A DNA stretch of 64,000 bases, taken from NCBI RefSeq assembly GCF_001296025.1, contig NZ_LJHV01000011.1, forward strand, positions 124,001-188,000. Direction: 5' to 3'. Shown piece by piece: positions 9,311 through 17,884 of this stretch; position 1 is the first letter of the stretch; each line of letters opens with the position of its first letter. The stretch comes from Porphyrobacter sp. AAP60. GTDB taxonomy: Bacteria; Pseudomonadota; Alphaproteobacteria; Sphingomonadales; Sphingomonadaceae. The position numbers and the translations under genes are program-made. The notes under the pieces were generated by a model. It did no database searches and was not told the DNA's origin. It was given only the letters and a program-made list of their open reading frames with translations.

Positions 9311-10152
9311 GCATTTTCCTGCACCGGATGATTGAACTGACCGCCGGAACCCTTTCTCTGGTTCTTGCCTTTGTGCCGGCGTTGAGCCCTGCCGCTGCGG
9401 TGCAGCCCGCGCCGGAGCGGGCCGAGGTCGAGACTGGCCCGCCCACTGTGTCCGTGTGCCCCAACGGGGCCTATGAAAGCGGATGCACTGTGGCCGAAAT
9501 GGAGGCAGCCATTGCCCGCACGCCTGCCGCCATGGTGCTGCTGTCGAAGCAATGCCTTTTCGAAACAGAGGCGCGTTGCTGGGTGCAGGCAAGCGGGACG
9601 ATTTCCAGCCTCGAACGAGGCCGCCCGGTTGTCTGGCAACTGACGCTGTTGTCCCCGATTGATGGGCCTGCGGTGCAGATGATCGCGCTGTTTGAACTTG
9701 GCGGATCGCCCCGCCCGGCATTGATTGCAGCAGCGCAGACCGAAGGCTGGTTCGGCCCGCCCGACATCGTGCAGAACAGCGATGATGGCGTGCTGATCCA
9801 TGTGCCGGGTGTGACCGGCGGTAACGGTGCGGGCAATGCCGATGTTCTGGTGCTGCGAACCCGCGGCGGTTGGGCCAAGCCGGATTTGGAGTCGTGGTAC
9901 GACGCGGTGAACGCGATGCTGCCTGACGGGTTTGAAATCCGCAGCCGCGTCAATTTCAATTTCCGCGAGATGCACGCCAGTTCCCCTGTCTGGCGCACCG
10001 ATGATGGCAATTGCTGCGCCACGGGCGGCGTGGTCCAGATCGATTTCGCACTCGGACAGGGAGGCGGGCTGACTGTCGACCGCATCGCTTTCGATGAAAC
10101 CAAACCAGTGGGCCGAACCATGTATATTGACGCAAAAGGATCAGACAGATGA
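9307..10152 (+). CDS. Exported six-cysteine protein, paralogue of the opposite-strand gene at 11282-12103
   Basis: A 281-residue exported protein (signal peptide LSLVLAFVPALSPAAAVQP). Its sequence aligns by eye along its length with the product of 11282-12103. Shared landmarks are a VCPxG...C segment at the start of the mature domain, CLF..EARC against CFF..QAPC, PVVWQ..LLSPIDGP against PVIWQ..ELSPSDGP, and a C-terminal DDGNCCATGG against DDPCCPAGG followed by a VDRI/VSRI strand and ETRPV-like end. The conserved cysteines, including an adjacent Cys-Cys, suggest a disulfide-stabilised domain. ATG 9307 is preferred over the in-frame TTG 9301 because it makes the usual ATGA overlap with the preceding gene. 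Family not recognised. Confidence 0.7.
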   Translation: MSIFLHRMIELTAGTLSLVLAFVPALSPAAAVQPAPERAEVETGPPTVSVCPNGAYESGCTVAEMEAAIARTPAAMVLLSKQCLFETEARCWVQASGTISSLERGRPVVWQLTLLSPIDGPAVQMIALFELGGSPRPALIAAAQTEGWFGPPDIVQNSDDGVLIHVPGVTGGNGAGNADVLVLRTRGGWAKPDLESWYDAVNAMLPDGFEIRSRVNFNFREMHASSPVWRTDDGNCCATGGVVQIDFALGQGGGLTVDRIAFDETKPVGRTMYIDAKGSDR

Positions 10153-11285
10153 TGCCAAGCCGTGTGCGTATTCGCCGCCAGATAACGGCGCTGGCGGGGG
10201 TACTTGCACTTTCCGCCAGTCCGGCTGCCGCGCCTGCCATCGCCCAGAGCGCGGCCCCATCACCCGAAGTGCAGGTGATGACCCTCATTGCGCAGGCCGA
10301 ACATATCGAACGCAAGTGCGATGCCTTCACGCTTGAAGGCCAATACACCTATCGGGAAATGAAACTGCGCCTGCTGAACACGTTCAACCAGCCGTTGTTC
10401 GAAAGCATCTCGAACGGGCAGGCACCGGGTTTTGCGGGCGAATGCGCGGCGCTCGCCGCCAATCCCGCCGCTGTCCGGGTGGTCGATTACTTCAACGCCG
10501 AGGGCGCACGGATGCTGGCGGCCCATCATTTTCTGAGCCCGGATGCCCCATGCCGTGCCGCCAACACACCTGTGTTCCGGCAACGCGCCGCCGCGCAGTG
10601 GAAGGCGCTTGCGGGTAGCAACGACCCGCGTTTGCAGCAGGCAGCAATGCAACAGGAAGCAGCGATGATTGCCACCCAGTGCAATCCCTCCAGCCCGGGG
10701 AATCGCGCACGCTCGCTTCTGTCGGCGACAATGGCGTCTTCGATCGAAGCCGCCTATGCCAAGCCAAAGGGCTATGGCGGCGAGATGGACTTGACCGGGG
10801 CCAATCCGGATGCGTCCACAACCGTGGTCGGCTACCGCGATCCCTTGGCGCAGATCGTCAAGAACGGGGTGCTGGCGGGAACCTGCGAAAAATATGCGGC
10901 GGGCCGGATCGGCGTGCTGCGCGATGGCCGCCTTGCGGTGATGATCCCGGCGGGCGCGAGCGCTGCAAACGTGACATCAGCATTGATAAATCTGGGTGCG
11001 ACAAGGTTCGAGGCCAAGGCCGCGCCTTCGCTCGATCCGCGATATCCTAAGGTCTTCCTGCTCGATGCGAAGGCGAGCAGCGCCGTGCTGTCGCCGCAGA
11101 AGCCGGGATCGACCTTCTATGTGAGCTTCGTGACCGGCACCGGCGAAGTGAAGGCGTGGGAAGAGGAATACGAATATCAGGGGCGCAAGAGAAGCGACCG
11201 CGGCACTTCGACACGCCCGATCCAGTTCGATCCGGCGGTCTTCCGTGCTGCCATAACCTACAGCAAGGCGCCCAAATTCCGTTAA
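10149..11285 (+). CDS. Exported protein of unknown function with conserved cysteines
   Basis: A 378-residue exported protein (signal peptide ending near PAIAQSA). It has a helical N-terminal domain with four cysteines and a beta-rich C-terminal part (GRLAVMIPAG, KVFLLDAKAS, STFYVSFVTG). A fifth cysteine lies in GTCEKYAAG. The domain order and cysteine spacing resemble the product of 7637-8848, a possible distant paralogue. Starts ATG ATG at 10149, overlapping the preceding stop. It ends tail to tail with the minus-strand gene, the two stop codons overlapping within TTAA at 11282-11285. No function recognised. Confidence 0.68.
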   Translation: MMPSRVRIRRQITALAGVLALSASPAAAPAIAQSAAPSPEVQVMTLIAQAEHIERKCDAFTLEGQYTYREMKLRLLNTFNQPLFESISNGQAPGFAGECAALAANPAAVRVVDYFNAEGARMLAAHHFLSPDAPCRAANTPVFRQRAAAQWKALAGSNDPRLQQAAMQQEAAMIATQCNPSSPGNRARSLLSATMASSIEAAYAKPKGYGGEMDLTGANPDASTTVVGYRDPLAQIVKNGVLAGTCEKYAAGRIGVLRDGRLAVMIPAGASAANVTSALINLGATRFEAKAAPSLDPRYPKVFLLDAKASSAVLSPQKPGSTFYVSFVTGTGEVKAWEEEYEYQGRKRSDRGTSTRPIQFDPAVFRAAITYSKAPKFR

Positions 11286-12103
11286 TCTCGCTCCGCATCA
11301 GCCGTGCCGTCTGGCGTCAGCGAGTGGGCGGCGACCGGGCGGGTTTCCCTCAACACGATCCGGCTGACGCGGATCAGGTTGCCTTCGGGCATGTCGAGCA
11401 CGATCAGGGCTGTCCCGCCGGCCGGACAGCAGGGATCATCGCCCTCGCGGCTGACGGCGACGGTAAGGATCATCGCGGAAAAATCCATGTCAGCCGATGG
11501 CGTCAGCGTGAAGCCCTGCGGCATCATGCGCTGCGCCTCGTCCAGCAGATCGTGAATGTTGAAGGCGGTCCAACCCGCCGCATGGCGCGACAGAATGAGA
11601 TCGCTGCGCCCGTCAGTCCCGCCCGCGCTGCGGCCGCGTGCGTGAATGATCAGACCTTCGGTGCCGTTTTCCACCAGCATCGGCGGCGCATAGGATCCAA
11701 CGGTCTGGCGCGCGGCAAGCACATAGGGTTCGCCCGCGCCGCTATCTTCGGCAATCACCAGCATGTGGGTGAGCGGGCCATCGGAAGGCGACAATTCCAT
11801 GTATTGCCAGATCACGGGCTCTCCCTGCCGCGCGCCGAAAATCCGCCCTGCGGAAATCGGACGACAGGGCGCCTGGGTCATAAAGAAACACCGGGTTTCC
11901 ATGGCCGCGGCATAGTTGGCGCCGAATTCGACAGCGTTCAGAATATCCTCGCTGTCACACGCGCCCGGGCTGCCATCGGGGCAGACCAGTGCGGGGTTGA
12001 ATTCCTGTTCGGGTAAGGTGAGGCCCGATGCTGCACTATCTGCCGCACCGGCCGGTGCCGCGATCAGCAAGGCGGCAAGCAACGGCAGGTGTTCGCGCAT
12101 CAT
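11282..12103 (-). CDS. Exported six-cysteine protein, paralogue of 9307-10152
   Basis: A 273-residue exported protein (signal peptide LLAALLIAAPAGAADS) and the only minus-strand gene in the block. It belongs to the same family as the 9307-10152 product: VCPDGSPGACDSED at the mature N-terminus, CFFMTQAPC, PVIWQYMELSPSDGP, and DDPCCPAGG near the C-terminus. The paralogue pair sits on opposite strands around one unrelated gene (10149-11285), so an inverted duplication or independent recruitment is possible. It starts about 200 bases from the divergent response regulator gene, and the shared intergenic region may control both. Function unknown. Confidence 0.7.
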   Translation of the reverse strand: MMREHLPLLAALLIAAPAGAADSAASGLTLPEQEFNPALVCPDGSPGACDSEDILNAVEFGANYAAAMETRCFFMTQAPCRPISAGRIFGARQGEPVIWQYMELSPSDGPLTHMLVIAEDSGAGEPYVLAARQTVGSYAPPMLVENGTEGLIIHARGRSAGGTDGRSDLILSRHAAGWTAFNIHDLLDEAQRMMPQGFTLTPSADMDFSAMILTVAVSREGDDPCCPAGGTALIVLDMPEGNLIRVSRIVLRETRPVAAHSLTPDGTADAERD

Positions 12104-12196
12104 TTTTGTCCTTCGTCGTTGCAGACCGGCAGGCCGCCTGTGTCATGATCCCACCCGGCTAACACCCGATCCAGCAACAATCGCCGTCAGAATGAT

Positions 12197-12219
12197 GACA
12201 ATGCCTGTTATGACCATTG
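12197..12219. promoter_or_regulatory. Inverted repeat in the divergent promoter region of the response regulator gene
   Basis: ACAATG (12197-12202) and CATTGT (12214-12219) form a perfect 6-base dyad with an 11-base centre. It lies in the 198-base region between the minus-strand exported protein (start 12103) and the response regulator (start 12302). OmpR-type regulators often bind near their own promoter, so an autoregulatory site is possible; nothing else supports it. The rest of this intergenic region shows no clear -10/-35 pair. Confidence 0.25.
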
Positions 12220-12301
12220 TTAAGGACTTGCGGCGCGCGTTGCGCACCTTCAGACATTAATGGCCGCCCGACCGGCAATCAGAGGTGCGATCCGATCCGT
12301 C

Positions 12302-13009
12302 ATGAAAGTTCTGTACATCGAGGACGATCCACGCGCTGCGGCCGAGCTATGTGAGCTGGGCTGGCAGCAGGGCGATATCATCGCGGTCGAGACCGACGGG
12401 CAGAGTGGATTGCGCCGAGCCGGGATCGAAGCCTTCGACGTGATTATCATGGACCGGATGCTGGGCGATAGCGACGGCCTCGCGCTGGTCGCCCGGCTAC
12501 GCGATAGCGGGGTGAGCACGCCGGTACTGATGCTGAGCGCACTGGGACGCACCAGCGACCGGGCCGAGGGGCTTGAGGCCGGCGCGGACGATTACCTTGC
12601 CAAACCGTTCGAGGCTCTGGAACTGCTGGCTCGCATTCGCGCGCTGCATCGCCGCGCATCGGGGCGCGAACACAGTGCGGTGATCCTGTACGGCGCTTTC
12701 GAGTGCCACGTGAAGGCGCGCACCGCATTCCGCAGCAACCGGCACCTCGCATTGTCCCCGCGCGAGTTTGAACTGTTTCGCTATTTCATGGAAAATGCAG
12801 GCGAAGTGATAACCCGCGAAATGCTGTTGTTCGATGTCTGGAATATGGCGTTCGACCCGCAAACCAATGTGGTAGACGTGAATATCGGGCGGCTGCGGCG
12901 CAAGCTGGAAGAGGGCTTCGATAGCCCGGCGCTGGAAACGGTGTGGGGATCGGGTTACCGGCTGCTCGAAGGCCGGGCCGAGCCGCGGACCGAAGATCAG
13001 GCGCCCTGA
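12302..13009 (+). CDS. Two-component response regulator, OmpR/PhoB family
   Basis: A 235-residue DNA-binding response regulator. The receiver domain (residues 1-115) has the acidic pair in YIEDD (D8/D9), phospho-acceptor D51 (DVIIMDRM), the conserved S79 (MLSA) and K101 (YLAKPF). The C-terminal winged helix (about 130-230) shows LSPREFELFRYFMENAG, DVNIGRLRRKLEE and VWGSGYRL. It should be phosphorylated by the kinase encoded directly downstream (start 2 bases after the stop) and control transcription, plausibly of the surrounding exported-protein genes. ATG 12302 gives the canonical N-terminus MKVLYIEDD; the frame is open 14 codons further up. Confidence 0.93.
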   Translation: MKVLYIEDDPRAAAELCELGWQQGDIIAVETDGQSGLRRAGIEAFDVIIMDRMLGDSDGLALVARLRDSGVSTPVLMLSALGRTSDRAEGLEAGADDYLAKPFEALELLARIRALHRRASGREHSAVILYGAFECHVKARTAFRSNRHLALSPREFELFRYFMENAGEVITREMLLFDVWNMAFDPQTNVVDVNIGRLRRKLEEGFDSPALETVWGSGYRLLEGRAEPRTEDQAP

Positions 13010-13011
13010 TA

Positions 13012-14349
13012 TTGCGCCGTTCGATCTTCACTCACATCACTGTGCTTTCCGCAGCGTTGTCGGCCGCACTGCTGCTGGGCCTGTGGTGGGTGACCGACCG
13101 GACGATCGACGAAACCATCGCGGCATCGCTGGCTGAAGGGGTCGATGTCGATCTGGCCGGGCTTGTCGATATCCACGCGAGCGGCGGCGCAGACGAATTG
13201 GCCCGCCGCATTGATGATCGCCTCGCCGTCATGCCGAAAGACGGCGCGCGCGCGCATTACCTGCTGATTGATGGCGAAGGCGTACGCATAGCTGGCGATC
13301 TTGCCGCCTGGCCCGATCTCGACCCGGCGATTTCGGAGCGCGGCCCGATCCGCATTGGCCAACAAACCAGGGCCGAAGCGCGCGCGACCATGCTGGCGGG
13401 CAATCTGCGCCTGCTGGTTGCGCATGAACCGGTGGGGCGGGGGGCATTGCTGTCACGGGTCGGACTGGTGTTCGTGCTGGGCGGGGCGGTGTTTGTTGCT
13501 TGCATCGCCCTGTTTGCGCAGGTCGCGGGCGCGCGTGTGCGCCACCGGGTGGCGAGCGTAGGGGCCGCGTTCCGCAATGGCGACGATCAGGCGCTCGCCG
13601 CGCTGGCGACCGCCGAACGCAAGGACGAGATCGACGAGATCGCGCGTCAGGCGGCGCTCGCGCTGGAGCGGGACCGGCAGCTGATGACAGCATATCGCGA
13701 AACGTCCGAGCAGGTCGCCCATGAAATCCGCACGCCCCTCTCGCACCTTGATGCGCGGCTGGTGAAGGCGCTGGCAGCCAGCAACAACCGGCAGGCGGGC
13801 GATCATCTGGTTGCAGCGCGCGGCGATATCAGGCGGCTGGTCGGCACGCTGGAGGCGTTGCTGGATATCGCCGCCAGCAAGGCGCATCGCGGCCAGCGCA
13901 AGGGATTGCGACCGGTTGACCTCAGCGCGCTGACCCGCGGAATTTGCGAATTGTATCAGGATACCGCCGAGGATGCAGGATATGCCTTCAGCTGGGATAT
14001 TGCTCCGGATATCACTTTACCCGGAGACGAGGCGCAATTGGGCAGGGTGGTGACCAACCTGCTCGACAATGCTTTCAAGTACAATCGCCCCGGCGGAACG
14101 ATCCGAGTGGTGCTTGAACCGGGGCCCCGGCTGAGCATCGCCGATAACGGCCCCGGCATTGCACCAGCAGACCGCACGCGCGTGTTCGAGCGGTTCTACC
14201 GCGGAAACGCAGTGACGGGCGGCGACCAGCCGGGGGCAGGGCTGGGGCTTGCCCTGGCGCAGGCGATTGCGCAGCGCCATGGCCTTGTTCTCAAATTGTT
14301 GCCAAGTGAACCGGGCGCGCATTTCATACTGCTGCCGGAGGAGGGTTGA
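13012..14349 (+). CDS. Two-component sensor histidine kinase
   Basis: A membrane histidine kinase, about 445 residues. TM1 (TVLSAALSAALLLGLWWV) is followed by a periplasmic sensor of roughly 120 residues, TM2 (VGLVFVLGGAVFVACIALF) and a linker. The dimerisation domain has phospho-acceptor His in QVAHEIRTPLSH, followed by N box NLLDNAFKYN, G1 IADNGPGIAP, F box VFERFYRG and G2 GAGLGLALAQ. The periplasmic part has no cysteine and no named sensor fold I can recognise. No ATG fits the N-terminus; TTG at 13012, two bases after the regulator stop, is the likely coupled start, with GTG 13039 as an alternative that would cut into TM1. Partner of the regulator just upstream. Confidence 0.88.
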   Translation: MRRSIFTHITVLSAALSAALLLGLWWVTDRTIDETIAASLAEGVDVDLAGLVDIHASGGADELARRIDDRLAVMPKDGARAHYLLIDGEGVRIAGDLAAWPDLDPAISERGPIRIGQQTRAEARATMLAGNLRLLVAHEPVGRGALLSRVGLVFVLGGAVFVACIALFAQVAGARVRHRVASVGAAFRNGDDQALAALATAERKDEIDEIARQAALALERDRQLMTAYRETSEQVAHEIRTPLSHLDARLVKALAASNNRQAGDHLVAARGDIRRLVGTLEALLDIAASKAHRGQRKGLRPVDLSALTRGICELYQDTAEDAGYAFSWDIAPDITLPGDEAQLGRVVTNLLDNAFKYNRPGGTIRVVLEPGPRLSIADNGPGIAPADRTRVFERFYRGNAVTGGDQPGAGLGLALAQAIAQRHGLVLKLLPSEPGAHFILLPEEG

Positions 14350-14924
14350 TGCGCATCGGGATGCTTGCCTTGGTGGTGGTTTTCGCAGTGTCGGCCTGCA
14401 CCAATACGCCCGGAGCGCTCACACCCCTGCGCCCTGCGCCTCCGGCCGGCGCCGCCGCTTCCGTGCAGCTGGCTGAGGCGCTGGCGCAGGCCGATATCGC
14501 AGCCGAGACGCGCAACGCGGCAGGCCTTGCGCAGTCCCTTGCCACAATCGCCGCTCTGGGCGCCCGTCCGCTGGACGCCTCGAGCGCTGCACAGCTGGCA
14601 CAATGGCAAAGCCAAAGCCCTGTGCCGCCACCGATGCGGGGGCGCACGCTGGGGCCCGGATACCGCCAGGGAGTGCTGGCGGCTGGCGAGGGACTTAGCC
14701 TTGAACAGTCATTCCTTTCGGGTCAGAAAGCCTCGATCGCCCTGACCGCGCCTGCCGGTTCAGCGCTGCTTTTGCAGGTAACCGATAGTTCCGCAAAACC
14801 GGTCTGCACCGATCGCGCAGCGACAGTCAGCTGCCAATGGATTCCGATATTCACCCAGCGACACACGATCCGCCTCACCAACCCCGGCCAACAGTCTGCG
14901 CGTTTCTATCTTGTGATCGAATGA
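14349..14924 (+). CDS. Lipoprotein with PPC-like C-terminal beta domain
   Basis: A 191-residue protein with a clear lipobox (VFAVSAC, lipidated Cys about residue 17), so it is anchored in the envelope. After a Pro-rich and an Ala-rich helical stretch, the last ~80 residues look like an all-beta sandwich resembling bacterial pre-peptidase C-terminal (PPC) domains: LSLEQSFLSGQKASIALTA, LLLQVTDS, two cysteines (PVCTD, VSCQW), then FYLVIE at the end. The start shares one base with the kinase stop (TGATG at 14347-14351). The CHAT gene follows 38 bases later. An envelope-anchored partner of the exported CHAT protein is an inference from position and domain. Confidence 0.7.
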   Translation: MRIGMLALVVVFAVSACTNTPGALTPLRPAPPAGAAASVQLAEALAQADIAAETRNAAGLAQSLATIAALGARPLDASSAAQLAQWQSQSPVPPPMRGRTLGPGYRQGVLAAGEGLSLEQSFLSGQKASIALTAPAGSALLLQVTDSSAKPVCTDRAATVSCQWIPIFTQRHTIRLTNPGQQSARFYLVIE

Positions 14925-14962
14925 CCAATCCCTAAGCTTGCGCAAGCGGGGGGATTTTCTTC

Positions 14963-17884
14963 ATGAACTTGAAAACCGGACTGGTCGTGCTGTCATGTCT
15001 CGCCGGGCAGATGGCGATGGTCGGCACCAGCCATGCCCAGCAGGCAGAGGCGACCGCAAATCTGGCCGATCCTGCTTCATTGCGCGCTGCCGCCGAAGCA
15101 ATCGACCCACTGGCCAAGGCAGCCGAGGCCGAAGCGGCGTGGCAGGCCTATCTTGCTGCGCTTGAAGCAACAGGTGGCCAGGTTACCGACCAGGCACAGG
15201 CGCTCAACCGCATCGGTGATACCCGCTATTACCGGCAGGATATGCAGGGCGCGCTTGATGCCTCGCTGGATGCGCGGCGCCGGCTGGAGGCGGCAGGCGA
15301 ACTGGACGGTGAAGCGATGGCCGATACGCTGGCCAACATCGCCACCTTTCAGGGCGCGCTAGGGCAGTGGGATCTGGAACTGCCCTTGCAGGAACAGTCG
15401 CTGGCCATCCGCAAGCGGTTGTATGGCGCCGATCCTGCCGGGCTGCCGCCCGAACAGGCGAAGTTGCTGGGTTTGGGGTATCTCAATTACGCCAATGCAT
15501 TGTACACTGCGGGACGTTTCAATGAGGCCGCCGATCTGGTTGGGCCCTCGATCGACGGGCTGGTGACTGGCGAATTGCGGGATGCCACGCTGTTCGTCGC
15601 CATGTCGAGCGGTGCGAACATGCTGTCCGATGCGGGACGCCAAAGCGAGGCGCTGGAGTTGGCGCAGCGCGGGGTTTCCACCGCGATCCGCTTACTACCG
15701 GAAAACCATCCCTTCATCGGTTTCGCCCACGGCACCCTTGCCAAGGTTCTGTTGCAATCAGACCGATTTGCCGAGGCCGAGGAGCCTGCGCGCCGGGCGG
15801 TGGACATTCTGGCCACAAGGCTCGGCCCCACCAACCGCACTACCGGTGTTGCCGTGCACAATCTCGGTGTCATTCTGGCGCGGCTTGGCCGGTTTGAGGA
15901 AGCCATCGCGCTCAATATGTCGAGCCATGACGAGTTGCGGGCAACCGATCCCGGTAACGCCATCAATCAGCTCGTGAGTGCATCCAATTCAGCCCATGAG
16001 GCAGGCATGGCGCCGCGCGCGCTCGACCTTGCCCGGCGCGCTGCAGAATTGGCCGCATCGCTTCCAGATGAAGATAGCCGCGCGTCCAAAGGTCTGACCG
16101 TGTTGGCGCTGCGGCAGGACGAGGCTGGCGATCACCCTGCTGCATTGGCCACGCTGGATATGATCGTCGCCCGCCGTGCCAAAGCTGGCGACGCAATGCC
16201 GGACAATGTGCTGGAACTTCAACGCGGGCTGTTTGCGATCAAGGCGGGGCAGCTGGACAGGGGCTGGGCCACAGCGTCGATGGCGGCCGCTTCGCTGGAA
16301 GCCGAACTGGTCGCCGATTCCGAACGGTTCGAGCTGGGTCCGGATCTAGCCAGTTATTACGAATCCGTCATGCACATGGTCGAAGCCGCGTTCGAGGCTG
16401 ATCGGCCCGATGACGCGCTGCGCGCTTTCGAGCTGGCCGGATGGGGCGTCAATGCGCGCGCGCGCCAGTTGCTGGCTCTGAAGGACAGTGTCGATGACGC
16501 CCCCGGACTGAAGGCCAAGGTCGAAGAATTTGGACTTGGCAGCAAGCAGCTTCGCATCTTTTACCGCGAACGCGCCGCCCTGCTGGCGAGCGACCGGATC
16601 GAAGCGGCAGCAGAGCGCGCAGACGACATTGCCCGGCTTTCCGCCTCGCTCACGCAGTTGCGGGGCGAGCTGGTGTCCGCGATCCCCGATTTTGGCCAGT
16701 GGGTCCGCCCCTCCGCGCCGACGGTGGCCGAAATGCAGGAGCAATTGCAAGCGGATGAGGCGATCCTCATCACGATGCCGAGCCGCAGTCGTACCTTTAC
16801 GATGGTGATCACGGCTGATGCCGCTGTCATGGCTTCAAGCACAAGCGGCCGCCCGCAAGTGCGTGGCCTTGTGTCCGAACTGAGATCTGTTCTCGATGGA
16901 AGGGCGCCTGCCGATCCGGCAAGATTTGCGCGCAATGCCGCCGCGCTTCACGGCATCGTGCTTCCCCCAGGCGCTGCTGCGGCATTGGCCGGACGGAGCC
17001 GGGTCACGGTGGTAACGAGCGACGCCTTGTCGCGCCTGCCCTTCGCTGTGCTGTTGCCTGACGCACCTCCTCCCGAACAGGCGGATTACAAGGATATGGA
17101 CTGGCTGGTCCGGCGCCATGCCTTTTCCATTGCGCTCACCCCGTCCACCGCCTTTAAAACGCGCGGCGCTCCAGCCACGGCGCGGGGATTTCTGGGGGTC
17201 GGCGCCCCTACGCTCAGCGGTGTGGCAGACCCTGCCGGTGGATCTGTCAGCCTGTTTCGCAGCGGTGCAGTCGCCATCGACAGCTTGCGATCACTTGGCC
17301 CCTTGCCGGGCTCTGTCGAAGAGGTTGCCCGGGTGGCGGCATTCGGGGCTTTTTCCAGCAGTCTGGCGCTGGTCGGGGACGAGGCCACGGAATTGCGGGT
17401 GCGGCAAGCCAGTGCCGATCGCTATGGCGTTTTGCTGTTTGCAACGCATGGCGTCATGGACGGCGAGATAGCCGGGCTGAACGAACCGGCACTGGTGCTC
17501 ACGCCGCCATCAGAGATCGAAAACTCCGACAATGACGGGCTTTTACTGGCCAGCGAGATTGGCGCGATGGGATTGCGTGCAGATTTCGTGATCCTTTCAG
17601 CCTGCAACAGCGCTGCGGGCAGCAATGAAACTGCGCCAGCCTATACCGGTCTTGCCAATGCATTTCTGGGAAGCGGCGCGCGCGAACTCATGCTTTCGCA
17701 CTGGCGGGTGCGCGATGATGCAGCGACCCACCTCAGTACCGCGACCGTCGAGGGCGTGCTGGCTGGCGTCCCGCCTGCGGATTCTCTGCGTCAGGCGCAA
17801 ATGGCGCTAATCGGTGGAATTGCAAATGTGCCTGAGGGCGCCAATCCCGCCATCTGGGCGCCGTTCGTGCTGATCGAGGGGTAG
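14963..17884 (+). CDS. Exported TPR-CHAT domain protein (caspase-like peptidase)
   Basis: A 973-residue protein. A signal peptide (VVLSCLAGQMAMVGTSHAQ) is followed by about 500 residues of tetratricopeptide repeats (for example ALNRIGDTRYYRQDMQGAL, AVHNLGVILARLGRFEEAI), a helical linker, and a C-terminal CHAT domain from about residue 620. The caspase-type dyad is intact: His829 in LLFATHGVMDGE and Cys881 in VILSACNSAAG, with the usual GLANAFLGSGAR and SHWRVRDDA motifs after it. Members of this clan cut proteins after specific residues. The export signal would put the enzyme in the periplasm or outside. It is the last gene of the block. ATG 14963 follows a G-rich tract by about 10 bases. Substrate unknown; the neighbouring Sel1 and cysteine-rich exported proteins are candidates. 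Confidence 0.9.
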   Translation: MNLKTGLVVLSCLAGQMAMVGTSHAQQAEATANLADPASLRAAAEAIDPLAKAAEAEAAWQAYLAALEATGGQVTDQAQALNRIGDTRYYRQDMQGALDASLDARRRLEAAGELDGEAMADTLANIATFQGALGQWDLELPLQEQSLAIRKRLYGADPAGLPPEQAKLLGLGYLNYANALYTAGRFNEAADLVGPSIDGLVTGELRDATLFVAMSSGANMLSDAGRQSEALELAQRGVSTAIRLLPENHPFIGFAHGTLAKVLLQSDRFAEAEEPARRAVDILATRLGPTNRTTGVAVHNLGVILARLGRFEEAIALNMSSHDELRATDPGNAINQLVSASNSAHEAGMAPRALDLARRAAELAASLPDEDSRASKGLTVLALRQDEAGDHPAALATLDMIVARRAKAGDAMPDNVLELQRGLFAIKAGQLDRGWATASMAAASLEAELVADSERFELGPDLASYYESVMHMVEAAFEADRPDDALRAFELAGWGVNARARQLLALKDSVDDAPGLKAKVEEFGLGSKQLRIFYRERAALLASDRIEAAAERADDIARLSASLTQLRGELVSAIPDFGQWVRPSAPTVAEMQEQLQADEAILITMPSRSRTFTMVITADAAVMASSTSGRPQVRGLVSELRSVLDGRAPADPARFARNAAALHGIVLPPGAAAALAGRSRVTVVTSDALSRLPFAVLLPDAPPPEQADYKDMDWLVRRHAFSIALTPSTAFKTRGAPATARGFLGVGAPTLSGVADPAGGSVSLFRSGAVAIDSLRSLGPLPGSVEEVARVAAFGAFSSSLALVGDEATELRVRQASADRYGVLLFATHGVMDGEIAGLNEPALVLTPPSEIENSDNDGLLLASEIGAMGLRADFVILSACNSAAGSNETAPAYTGLANAFLGSGARELMLSHWRVRDDAATHLSTATVEGVLAGVPPADSLRQAQMALIGGIANVPEGANPAIWAPFVLIEG

